Assembly (NCBI GenBank): GCA_020073385.1
Contig: JAIQFH010000012.1
Coordinates: 62,001-126,000, forward strand
DNA: 64,000 bases
Source of the DNA: Terriglobia bacterium
GTDB taxonomy: Bacteria > Acidobacteriota > Terriglobia > Terriglobales > Acidobacteriaceae
Reading direction: 5' to 3'
Shown one piece after another: positions 45,685 to 54,386 of the stretch. The position numbers were made by a program, and so were the translations under genes. Positions within the stretch are counted from its first letter, which is position 1. Each line of letters starts with the position of its first letter. The notes beneath the pieces were generated by a model. That model did not search any database. It saw nothing but the letters and a program-made list of their open reading frames with translations, and was not told the origin of the DNA.

Positions 45685-47313
45685 ATGCTATCGGATCGTT
45701 TACTTCTATCAGTTCGTTGGATCGGCGTTGTTATCTTAGTGTTGTCCGCTTTTCCTAATCTCTGCGCTCAGAGCGCCACGGCTCCCACCGCCTCAGAGGA
45801 TCCGGTCACCATTGATCAAATATGGCAGAAGGCCAGCAGCAAATATGACGCTCAACGGGCCACACTCCTGAAAGAAGTGGACGACGTGGATCGTCAGGGC
45901 CCGTTCCAGCCCGACTGGGAATCACTTCAGAAATATGAGGTGCCCGAGTGGTACAAGGACGCGAAATTCGGAATTTTTATTCATTGGGGCGTCTATTCGG
46001 TTCCTGCCTTCAGTAACGAGTGGTATCCGCGAAATATGTATGAGCCCGGATTCGATGCCTACAAGCACCACATTGCCACTTATGGTCCCCAAGACAAGTT
46101 CGGGTACAAGGACTTTGTGCCGATGTTCAAAGCGGAACATTTCGATCCCGCGGCCTGGGCCGAACTGTTCAAAAAATCCGGAGCAAAGTACGTGGTGCCG
46201 GTGGCGGAGCATCACGATGGCTTTGCCATGTACGACAGCGCCTTGAGCGACTGGACCGCGGCCAAGATGGGCCCGCATCGCGATGTGATTGGAGACCTGG
46301 CCAAGGCGGTACGATCCGAAGGCCTGCATTTTGGAGTGTCATCGCACCGAGTGGAACACGATTTCTTCATGGGGGTGGGCCGCAAGATCCCATCGGACGT
46401 GAACGATCCGCAATACGCCGCCTTCTACGGTCCGGCACAAGTCGGCGTGTTTAAGTGGGGAACTCCCGTCGCCAACGATTTCACGTACGTGTCTCCGGCG
46501 TGGACGAATGACTGGCTCGAGCGAGGAGCGGAACTCGTTGAGAAATATCACCCTGACATCGTGTACTTCGACTGGTGGATCGGGCAGGCGTTGATACGGG
46601 CGAATCTCGCCCGCTTCGCCGCCTTCTACTACAACCGCTCTCAGAAATATGGCGATCATGTGGGCGTGATCAACTACAAGGACTACGCTATGCAGGAGCA
46701 CTCTGCAGTTCTCGACTTGGAACGTGGACAACTCGGCGACATTCGCCCCCTGTACTGGCAGACCGATACGTCCGTGAGCAATAAATCTTGGGGCTACATC
46801 AAAGACGATACGTTCAAATCGCCGGAATTTGTGATCGATCAACTCATTGATATCGTCAGCAAGAACGGGAATCTGCTCTTGAACATTGGCCCGCGATCGG
46901 ACGGCACCATTCCGGATGAAGTACAGCGGGTGCTTCTGGACGTCGGTGCCTGGCTCAGTCTCAATGGAGAGGCCATCTACGGTACTCGCCCTTGGAGGAC
47001 GTACGGCGAGGGCCCCACGAAAGTGGCGGCTGGGTCGTTTCACGACACCGACACCGCGAAGTACACTCCCGAAGATTTCCGTTTTACCACCAAGGGCGAC
47101 GACGTTTATGCGATCGGACTTGCCTGGCCTACGAGCGGCGAAGCGGTGATTCACGCGCTCTCCAAGACGGTGGACAGTAAACCAGTCCAATCCATCGCCT
47201 TATTAGGTAGCGATGCCAAGTTGCAGTTCGAGCAGCGCGCCGACGGCTTGCACGTGCAACTCCCTCCGCAGTCCCCGGCGAAGTATGCCTATGCACTTCG
47301 TTTGACGTTTTAA
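45685..47313 (+). CDS. Secreted GH29 alpha-L-fucosidase (second copy)
   Basis: The 542-residue protein starts at ATG 45685 (ggaggggcagg before) and has a signal peptide ending ...LSAFPNLCAQS. GH29 features: WYKDAKFGIFIHWGVYSVPA, PVAEHHDGFAMYDSALSDWT with the active-site His-His, HFGVSSHRVEHDFFM, and HPDIVYFDWWIGQALI with the nucleophile Asp in Y-F-D. IVSKNGNLLLNIGPRSDGTI and a C-terminal beta domain follow. The YFDWW motif and NGNLLLNIGPRSDG suggest the GH29 subgroup with broad alpha-fucosidase activity. It is the last gene of the AKR-to-fucosidase operon. Confidence 0.9.
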   Translation: MLSDRLLLSVRWIGVVILVLSAFPNLCAQSATAPTASEDPVTIDQIWQKASSKYDAQRATLLKEVDDVDRQGPFQPDWESLQKYEVPEWYKDAKFGIFIHWGVYSVPAFSNEWYPRNMYEPGFDAYKHHIATYGPQDKFGYKDFVPMFKAEHFDPAAWAELFKKSGAKYVVPVAEHHDGFAMYDSALSDWTAAKMGPHRDVIGDLAKAVRSEGLHFGVSSHRVEHDFFMGVGRKIPSDVNDPQYAAFYGPAQVGVFKWGTPVANDFTYVSPAWTNDWLERGAELVEKYHPDIVYFDWWIGQALIRANLARFAAFYYNRSQKYGDHVGVINYKDYAMQEHSAVLDLERGQLGDIRPLYWQTDTSVSNKSWGYIKDDTFKSPEFVIDQLIDIVSKNGNLLLNIGPRSDGTIPDEVQRVLLDVGAWLSLNGEAIYGTRPWRTYGEGPTKVAAGSFHDTDTAKYTPEDFRFTTKGDDVYAIGLAWPTSGEAVIHALSKTVDSKPVQSIALLGSDAKLQFEQRADGLHVQLPPQSPAKYAYALRLTF

Positions 47314-47396
47314 ACATGCCTCACAGTGAGGGCTGAAGCCTGAAGCTTTCATTTTCAATGTGCTCTACATTGCGCACAATTACGAGGGCGGGACAG

Positions 47397-47414
47397 ATCG
47401 GTTACTTTACCGAC
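47397..47414. promoter_or_regulatory. Second copy of the LacI-type operator
   Basis: ATCGGTTACTTTACCGAC shares 16 of 18 positions with the 40496-40513 operator, including TCGGT-ACTTTACCGA. It ends 23 bases before the LacI start at 47438, consistent with autorepression or with control by the first LacI protein. Confidence 0.6.
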
Positions 47415-47437
47415 GATCTACTCTCAGGGTGCCTTGA

Positions 47438-48544
47438 ATGACCCTGCAGGAAATCGCAAAGCGCGCCAGTGTCTCAACCGCGACCGTCTCGCGAACGATC
47501 AATGGTGCGCCCACTGTGGATCCTACTCTGGCGAGGCGAGTGCGGAAGGTAATTGAAGCGGTAGGCTACTATCCCAACACTCATGCCCGGGCATTGGTTT
47601 CCGGACGTAGCCGCATTCTCGGCCTGATGGTGTCCGAAACCGTCGAACCCTTTTTCCCTCAGATCCTGCAAACCTTTGAGAACCTGAGCTTCGAGCACAA
47701 TTACGAGATACTTCTGAGTTCAATCTCCCGCGAGCGCCGCCAGATGGAGGCCGCAGTGCGGCGCATGATTGAGTGCCGGGTCGAGGGGTTGGCAGTTCTG
47801 AGTTCTGAGAAAGAAACCGCATTGATCGAGCTATTTAGAGGCCAAACCCTACCTATTGCCGTGCTCGACCACGAACCTCCGGGACCCCTTCTGAAGACGG
47901 TTTCTATTGACTACAAACACGGTGTTCGAGAGGCTGTGCAGCACCTGGCGGCTCTCGGACACGCGCGTATCGCCCTGATCACCGGTCCGGCGCGTTTGAA
48001 AACTGCTGCGGCGAGAACGATCGCTTTTCAAGAGTGCATGAAGGAAATCGATTTGGAAATACCTCGGGATCTGCTCGTGGAGGGAGGCCACACACTAGAG
48101 TCCGGCATGAAGGCTCTGTCCGTAATCGCTGCTTTACCGGAGCGGCCATCGGCGGTGCTCTGTTCAAATGACATGACGGCAATCGGTGTGATGCGGAGAG
48201 CGTTCGAACTCGGCCTGAACGTTCCGCGGGATTTGTCGGTAGTCGGATTTGATGACAACCACCTCGCGCAGTTCGCCACCCCGCCCCTCACTACCGTACA
48301 AGTTTCATATGTTGATATCGCGAATGCTGCTTTCAAAGCGCTGCTCAAATCGGTAGAGGATCGGTCCAACGAATCGTCCCGCGAGGTGTCCGCCATTCAA
48401 TCGAATCTGGTACTTCGGCGCTCAACGACCCTGACGGCGCGAAGGGTTAACGATGGCGCCACAGTAAAACGTGCCTATAAGCAGGCCGCGGCCGTGAGAG
48501 AACCGAAGAGCGATTCGGAGAGCCGGTCGTCAGGTGGCCTTTAA
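47438..48544 (+). CDS. LacI-family transcriptional regulator (second)
   Basis: The 368-residue protein starts MTLQEIAKRASVSTATVSRT (HTH at residues 1-22), followed by the hinge RPN-type PNTHARALVSGRSRIL. The effector domain contains GLMVSETVEPFFPQILQTFE, RVEGLAVLSSEKET, VSIDYKHGVREAVQHLAALG and CSNDMTAIGVMRRAFELGLN. The C-terminal ~45 residues (RRVNDGATVKRAYKQAAAVR...) form an unusually basic tail beyond the normal LacI end. It lies between the fucosidase operon and the TonB-receptor genes, and probably controls one or both. The recognition residues (STATVSR) differ from the first LacI (VITISKV), so whether they share sites is open. Confidence 0.9.
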   Translation: MTLQEIAKRASVSTATVSRTINGAPTVDPTLARRVRKVIEAVGYYPNTHARALVSGRSRILGLMVSETVEPFFPQILQTFENLSFEHNYEILLSSISRERRQMEAAVRRMIECRVEGLAVLSSEKETALIELFRGQTLPIAVLDHEPPGPLLKTVSIDYKHGVREAVQHLAALGHARIALITGPARLKTAAARTIAFQECMKEIDLEIPRDLLVEGGHTLESGMKALSVIAALPERPSAVLCSNDMTAIGVMRRAFELGLNVPRDLSVVGFDDNHLAQFATPPLTTVQVSYVDIANAAFKALLKSVEDRSNESSREVSAIQSNLVLRRSTTLTARRVNDGATVKRAYKQAAAVREPKSDSESRSSGGL

Positions 48545-48745
48545 GACTAATGCATCGCGGCCCGGTTGCCCGAACCGTCACCTCAAGGGCAGCGCGATTC
48601 TGCCGAAGCAGAACTTCGTACAACAGGCGCTTCCTCGATCTTCCAAATGGAGCCAAAAAACAAGGACTGGTGCCTCAACGGGAACTGAGGGGACCGATCT
48701 GTGGCTGGGGATTAAGGTATCGCTAAAGATTCCGCAAGAATGTGC

Positions 48746-48773
48746 TTGACAAGCCCTAGTAGCTAGATACTAA
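48746..48773 (+). promoter_or_regulatory. Promoter candidate for the TonB-receptor operon, flanked by TATCGCTAA repeats
   Basis: TTGACA (48746-48751) is followed after 16 bases by TACTAA (48768-48773). TATCGCTAA occurs upstream at 48718-48726 and downstream at 48796-48804, 78 bases apart. The second copy extends to the palindrome GTTATCGCTAAC (48794-48805). The receptor ATG is at 48838 with aaggaggg before it. Confidence 0.5.
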
Positions 48774-48837
48774 AATGCGCTGACTTCGATACAGTTATCG
48801 CTAACCTAGATGTTGGCAACCAAGGAGGGCCGCGTCG

Positions 48838-51800
48838 ATGCCCAAATTTCGAAGTGTTTCCACTCTTCTGTTCCTGATCCTAGTTATCCTCTCGATCAGT
48901 GCGCTTCTGCCCCTGGCAAACGGCCAGACGCTCGCTTCGACGGCTTCGTTCTCAGGTTCCGTGACGGACCCTTCCGGTGCGCGGGTTGCTAATGCGAGTG
49001 TGGTTTTGAGCAGCCCAGAGAAAGGAATTGCCCGCACCTTCAAGACAGATGCCGAAGGAAACTTCTCATTCTCGCTTCTGCCGGCCGCAAACTACACTTT
49101 GACGGTACAGGCGGCAGGTTTCAAGACTTCCAGGCAGGAAGGGCTCACGCTTGCAGTTGGTCAGTCAGCCAGTCAAAACGTGACGTTGACTATAGGGTCG
49201 TCCGAGCAAATCGAAGTGGTGGCTGTTGCGCCTTTGCTCAATGTGGATAACGCAAATGTCGGCGCTGAGGTCTCGACCAAACAGGTAACCGAGTTGCCGC
49301 TCAATCTTCGTAACGTATTCAATTTCGTACAGTTAAACTCATCGGTCAACAACCAGTCCCAGCAACAGGTCCTTCAGGGTGGCGGCGGCCAAGGCACGGC
49401 CGACCAGGACGTCTCATTCTTTAACTTTGGCGGCGGCTATTTTGGAACCACCGCGTTTCTTCTGGACGGATCCTGGGATACAAGCACTGGTTGGGGTGGA
49501 GTAATTTATGTTCCTTCTCCGGACAATGTGCAGGAGTTCAAGGTGCAGCAGAACTCATTCACTGCCCAATACGGTTGGAGCACCGGGAATGTGATCAATG
49601 TGGTCACCAAGTCCGGCGGCAGCAGCCTGCACGGCGATGTGTATGAATACATGCGCAATGGCGCGCTCGATGCAAACTACTATTTCAACAATCTCAACGG
49701 AACCCCACGTCCTAATACGCATCGCAACCAATTCGGTGTTTCGGTTGGCGGACCGGTGTACATTCCGGGTATTTACAAGCAACGAAACAAGACATTTTTC
49801 TTCTTCAACTACGAAGGTCATCGCGAGAACGACCCAGTTCCCGCACCGGTCGGGACCGTGCCGCTTCCATCTGTCCGCTCAGGAGATTTTTCGTCCGTGC
49901 TTGGTGCCCAGATCGCAACCGACGCGTTGTGCAGACCCGTTCTGGCTGGACAAATCTACGATCCATATAGCACTCGCCCAGTCACCGCAACATGTGGACC
50001 AGACGCCGGGAGTACGGTGTTCATTCGCGATCCCATTGCCGGAAACAACCTCGCCAATTCCATCAACGGTATCGATCCTATTGGCCAGCAGTTGGTTAAC
50101 TTCTATCCTGCGCCAGTACCCAATGTGGCAGGGGGAAACTGGACGGCGAGCGGCCTCGCTGCGAACAACTCAGACGAGTACAGCGGGCGCGTTGACCACA
50201 ACTTCAACGATGCGACCCGGCTCTATGGAAGATTCTCGCACAAGACACAATTCAAAGATCAGAGTCCGGCCTATTTCGGGAGCAGCAATCCCGCCGGACC
50301 CGGACAGAGAAATCCCAATAACCGGTGGGACGTCGCAGCTGGTGTTAGTCGTGTTTTCAGTCCAACCTTCACTATGAGCCTGAATTTGGGCGGAACGAAG
50401 TGGGTTGAAGGCAACGTTATGCAAAGCGCCGGATTCAAGGTCTCGTCTCTCGGTCTGCCCGCCTTTATCGATGCCGTCTCAGCTCAGTTTCCGGTGATCA
50501 ATGCCGGGCCGTATCTCAGCTTGGGCCCGCTAGCCGGAGCCGGAACAGCCACATTTCCTCGCAGCGCGGAGAGCGGTTCCGTGGATTTCGTAAAAGTGCG
50601 AGGGAAGCACCAGTTGTCATTCGGATACATGGGCGTTGCGATCGATGAGAACGGCGGCCGTATCGTTCCCACAACCTTCAACTTTTCCAGTGCGTTTACC
50701 GCAGGGCCGGATCCTTCGAATCCCACGGCAGGCACGGGCGATTCCATTGCATCCATTCTGCTCGGCACGCCGGCTAGTGGAGGTACTGGACAGAACGTTA
50801 ATAATGTCGCACGTACTTGGCTCCACGGTCTGTATGTGCAGGATGATTGGAAGGCTACAAGGAAGCTGACCCTCAATCTCGGCCTGCGCTGGGAAGTGCA
50901 GAAGCCTATGACGGATCGCTACGACCGGTTATTTACCTTTGACTACAATTCGACCAACCCCGCCTGCGCTGCAGCGGGCCTAAGTTGCACGGGCATAGTC
51001 AAGTTTGCGAGTTCGGGTGATCGCGGCCAGTACGATACCAACCTCAAACATTTCGCGCCGCGAATTGGGTTTGCCTATCAACTGATGCCAAAGCTCGTCA
51101 TGCGCGGAGGCTATGGCATTTTCTTCCCCAACCAGTACCTCAACTCGCCGCAGATTGCCGGATATAACTCGAACACGCCCTATGTTGCGTCGCTCGATGG
51201 TGGGATCTCGCCCTGCAACGGGTGTTCGCTCAGCAACGCATTCCCCAGTGGCCCAGTGCCGATCACGGGGAACTCGCTGGGTGCTTTGACCAACGTAGGA
51301 TTTAGCACGGGTGCCGTTAATCCCCAACGTAAAACGTACTATGCCCAGCAGTGGATGTATGGAGTCCAATACGCGCCTACGCCACACGACGTGATTGACA
51401 TCACCTACGTGGGGAATCACAACGTGCACACGCTGGCGGGCAGCCTGAACCTCAATCAGTTGGATCCCAAGTACTTCTCGATGGGAAGTGCCCTGCTTGA
51501 CCCGGTTGCAAATCCCTTTTCCGGCATAATCACGTCGAGCGGTTGTGGCCTTGATCAGCCCACCGTTGCGGCGGGACAATTGCTCAGGCCGCACCCGGAA
51601 TTCTGCGATATCAATGAGGTCGATCCGCCGGCAGGCGGTTCGCATTACAACGCCCTGGACGTGAACTATACCCACCGGTTCTCGGGGGGGCTCACGTTAT
51701 TGGCGTCCTACACATTCTCGAAATTCCTCGACAACGTTGGCGGACCTGAGACCTGGGCCAATGCCTCCTCCAACTTTTCGGAAAACATCCGCAACGTGTA

Positions 51801-52377
51801 CAACCTGGCGGCTGAGAAATCAGTAGACGCGACAGACACGCCGCACAGCTTCGTGTTGAGCTACGTGTATGAGATTCCCGTTGGCATGGGGAAAAAGTAT
51901 GGGTCGGGAATGAATAAGGTGCTCAATGCCATCGTCGGGAACTGGCAAACCTCGGGTGTAGCGACGTTCAAGAGCGGATTCCCACTGACGATTACCTCAG
52001 GTGGCACCGCTCCCAACCCGTTCGGCGTAGGACAACACGTGAACATTGTCGGCGATTATCATCTGGCACATCAAAGCCGCACCGCATGGTTCAACACTGC
52101 AGCCTTCGTAGATGCACCAAAATTCGACCTGGGCAACGCGCCGCGTTATTTCTCTGATCTGCGTGCTCCGGGCTACAACAATTGGGACATCAGCATTCAG
52201 AAGTATTTCCCGGTTCATGAAAGCGTTCGATTCCAGTTCCGTTTGGATATGTTTAACGCTTTCAATCACACCAACTTCTATGCGCCCAATACCTTTAACG
52301 GCGGCGGAGCGTTTGGAACCATTGGTTCATCCTTTTCGCCCCGGCAGATGCAGGCGGCCCTCAAGCTGTACTGGTGA
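48838..52377 (+). CDS. Oar-type TonB-dependent outer-membrane receptor
   Basis: The 1,179-residue protein has a signal peptide (to about residue 30, ...PLANGQT). A carboxypeptidase-regulatory-like domain follows at ~38-120 (SGSVTDPSGARVANASVVLS then TDAEGNFSFSLLPAANYTLT), a plug-like region near ~130-260 (PLNLRNVFNFVQLNSSVNNQ, VNVVTKSGG-type NVINVVTKSGGSSLHGDVY) and a large beta-barrel. It ends QMQAALKLYW with a terminal aromatic. A classical TonB box is not obvious, as usual for this acidobacterial group. Such receptors import glycan oligomers. It is followed 3 bases later by the TPR gene, and starts a co-directional run to CRTAC. A receptor C-terminal remnant of the same type lies at 12318-12508. 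Confidence 0.9.
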   Translation: MPKFRSVSTLLFLILVILSISALLPLANGQTLASTASFSGSVTDPSGARVANASVVLSSPEKGIARTFKTDAEGNFSFSLLPAANYTLTVQAAGFKTSRQEGLTLAVGQSASQNVTLTIGSSEQIEVVAVAPLLNVDNANVGAEVSTKQVTELPLNLRNVFNFVQLNSSVNNQSQQQVLQGGGGQGTADQDVSFFNFGGGYFGTTAFLLDGSWDTSTGWGGVIYVPSPDNVQEFKVQQNSFTAQYGWSTGNVINVVTKSGGSSLHGDVYEYMRNGALDANYYFNNLNGTPRPNTHRNQFGVSVGGPVYIPGIYKQRNKTFFFFNYEGHRENDPVPAPVGTVPLPSVRSGDFSSVLGAQIATDALCRPVLAGQIYDPYSTRPVTATCGPDAGSTVFIRDPIAGNNLANSINGIDPIGQQLVNFYPAPVPNVAGGNWTASGLAANNSDEYSGRVDHNFNDATRLYGRFSHKTQFKDQSPAYFGSSNPAGPGQRNPNNRWDVAAGVSRVFSPTFTMSLNLGGTKWVEGNVMQSAGFKVSSLGLPAFIDAVSAQFPVINAGPYLSLGPLAGAGTATFPRSAESGSVDFVKVRGKHQLSFGYMGVAIDENGGRIVPTTFNFSSAFTAGPDPSNPTAGTGDSIASILLGTPASGGTGQNVNNVARTWLHGLYVQDDWKATRKLTLNLGLRWEVQKPMTDRYDRLFTFDYNSTNPACAAAGLSCTGIVKFASSGDRGQYDTNLKHFAPRIGFAYQLMPKLVMRGGYGIFFPNQYLNSPQIAGYNSNTPYVASLDGGISPCNGCSLSNAFPSGPVPITGNSLGALTNVGFSTGAVNPQRKTYYAQQWMYGVQYAPTPHDVIDITYVGNHNVHTLAGSLNLNQLDPKYFSMGSALLDPVANPFSGIITSSGCGLDQPTVAAGQLLRPHPEFCDINEVDPPAGGSHYNALDVNYTHRFSGGLTLLASYTFSKFLDNVGGPETWANASSNFSENIRNVYNLAAEKSVDATDTPHSFVLSYVYEIPVGMGKKYGSGMNKVLNAIVGNWQTSGVATFKSGFPLTITSGGTAPNPFGVGQHVNIVGDYHLAHQSRTAWFNTAAFVDAPKFDLGNAPRYFSDLRAPGYNNWDISIQKYFPVHESVRFQFRLDMFNAFNHTNFYAPNTFNGGGAFGTIGSSFSPRQMQAALKLYW

Positions 52378-52380
52378 TGC

Positions 52381-54315
52381 GTGCGGACGATCAGAGTAGG
52401 TTTCGTCTTTTGCTGTCTGATTTATTGCTTTGCGCCGCCGGCCATCTACCCGCAAACGGCGGCGCAATTCGAATCGCTCTTGTCCTCGGCAAAAGATGCC
52501 CAGGCCAACAGCGACTTTCAGGCCGCCGCCGAGTTCTACAGACAAGCAGCAACTCTCCGTCCGGAAATTCCTGAACTCAAGGCTAACCTCGGCCTGATGT
52601 ACTACCAGGTCGGAAACGATGAACTAGCCAGCGACGCTTTTCGACAGGCCCTGCGACTGAAAGCCGATCTGTTTGTGCCCAATTTGTTCCTAGGCCTTGA
52701 ACTGGTCAAAGCAAGACGTTTCGCCCAGGCGATCCCGTATTTCAACCACGCTGCGCTCAAGAAACCCAGCGACGTACAAGTGCAACTTGGGCTCGGCCAG
52801 GCCTATGCCGGCAGTGGAAGGACGCGCTTGGCAACCGCCGCCTATACGCGCGCATCCCAACTCCAACCCGGAAACGCAGACGCCTGGTATCACCTCGGCG
52901 TGAGCTACCTGGAACAAGTGGAAGCAGATGCCCGGATACTTTTGACGCGTCACAAGGACTCAGCGTATGTGCAAGCTCTGATGGCGGAAACATTCACCGA
53001 TCTGCGCGCGTTTATTCAAGCTGAAGATGCCTACAAGAAGGTGCTGGCCGTGCGCAACCCTCTCCCCAACGCGCACGCGGGTTACGGATTTGTCTTGCTG
53101 AATCGGCATGAGTTGGCAGCGGCGGAAATGGAGTTCAAGGCCGAGGTCGCTGAGAATCCTGGCTCTTTGGTTGCGAAGTTGGGGATGGCCCGATTGCATT
53201 TGGAGCAGGGGATCTCGGAACAAGCGGCACAGGAATTCGCAGAAGTTTGGAAGAACGATCATGGATTTCTTCGAGCCAACATTTCACTGTTCTGTGCGAG
53301 ACTGCCTCTGTCAAAACGAGAAGAACTGCTAGGTGTTTTGGAACGTCGGCAATCGGTAAGGGACCTTCCGGAACCACTGGTGAACCTTTTTCGCAGTCCC
53401 TCATCTGGCGACAGCACGACCTCATCGTTTAGTTCGCTAACGGAGTCCGCCCCTGCACCAAAAGCGAGACCGGCGAACGCCAGTGCACAAAAACTCTATG
53501 CAAGCGGACGCTACGGAGAATGCAGTGACACTCTGGCATCCGTTGCCAGACCGCTTCAGGTACGAGAACTCCAATTACTGGCTTCCTGCTCATTTCTTAC
53601 TGGAGAGTATGCGAGGGCTCTTGATGCGGCGGCCAAGCTGGCCGCAAATGCCGTTACCGAAGTGGAGGGATTGTATTGGGAGACCAAGTCCGCACAGAAG
53701 CTGGCGAGCTACGCTCTTGCCCGGGCGAGCACAACCGACCCTGGCTCCCCCAAACTGCACGTCTTGTTGGGGGACGTTTACCGCCAACAAAGAGCTTTTC
53801 CAGACGCCGAACAGGAGTACCGGAAGGCACTCGCACTGCGACCGGAAGATAGCGGAGCCCTCTTCGGACTATCCCTCGCGATGCTCGCGGACGGCGACAG
53901 CGATGGCGCGCTGAGCGTAGCACAGGCTGCGCTGACAAAAGATCCTGAAGATCCGGAACTCAATGCAGTGATGGGCGAAATCCTGTGTGCCCGAAATGAT
54001 TTTTCTGCCGCGGAACCGTACCTCAAGAAGAGTCTCAATACCAAGCCTGAGTACATTTCTCGCGTACATGCTTTGCTCGGGAATGTATATGCCAAGACGG
54101 ATCGGACCGAGCAGGCAATCGCCGAGTTAAAGCTTGGCCTTTCGAGTGACAAAGACGGTAGCTTGCACTACCAGTTGGCGCGTTTGTACATGAAGACTGG
54201 AGATTCCGATTCCGCTAAACAAGCCTTTGAAGTTTCAAAGCAATTGCAGGAGCAGGGATTGATGCGTGCGACGGTTGCCATGCAGCAGGGAGAGGACAGT
54301 AGCGAGCTTCAGTAG
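52381..54315 (+). CDS. Secreted TPR-repeat protein
   Basis: The 644-residue protein starts at GTG 52381, three bases after the receptor stop, and has a signal peptide (MRTIRVGFVFCCLIYCFAPP). It carries about ten tetratricopeptide-type repeats, e.g. AEFYRQAATLRPEIPELKAN, YPFNHAALKKPSD-type, TAAYTRASQLQPGNADAWYH and PYLKKSLNTKPEYISRVHAL, in two blocks (~25-290 and ~400-640) separated by a Ser/Pro-rich linker (SPSSGDSTTSSFSSLTESAP). TPR scaffolds bind partner proteins. The tight spacing to a TonB receptor and the downstream glycosidases suggests a periplasmic partner of the receptor, as seen with this gene order in acidobacteria. No catalytic motif is visible. Confidence 0.8.
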   Translation: MRTIRVGFVFCCLIYCFAPPAIYPQTAAQFESLLSSAKDAQANSDFQAAAEFYRQAATLRPEIPELKANLGLMYYQVGNDELASDAFRQALRLKADLFVPNLFLGLELVKARRFAQAIPYFNHAALKKPSDVQVQLGLGQAYAGSGRTRLATAAYTRASQLQPGNADAWYHLGVSYLEQVEADARILLTRHKDSAYVQALMAETFTDLRAFIQAEDAYKKVLAVRNPLPNAHAGYGFVLLNRHELAAAEMEFKAEVAENPGSLVAKLGMARLHLEQGISEQAAQEFAEVWKNDHGFLRANISLFCARLPLSKREELLGVLERRQSVRDLPEPLVNLFRSPSSGDSTTSSFSSLTESAPAPKARPANASAQKLYASGRYGECSDTLASVARPLQVRELQLLASCSFLTGEYARALDAAAKLAANAVTEVEGLYWETKSAQKLASYALARASTTDPGSPKLHVLLGDVYRQQRAFPDAEQEYRKALALRPEDSGALFGLSLAMLADGDSDGALSVAQAALTKDPEDPELNAVMGEILCARNDFSAAEPYLKKSLNTKPEYISRVHALLGNVYAKTDRTEQAIAELKLGLSSDKDGSLHYQLARLYMKTGDSDSAKQAFEVSKQLQEQGLMRATVAMQQGEDSSELQ

Positions 54316-54386
54316 GAATGCGCAAGGGAAGCGGCGATCCGCCAAAAGTTTCAAGACACGAAAGGATATCGGGACTGCCAACTAAC

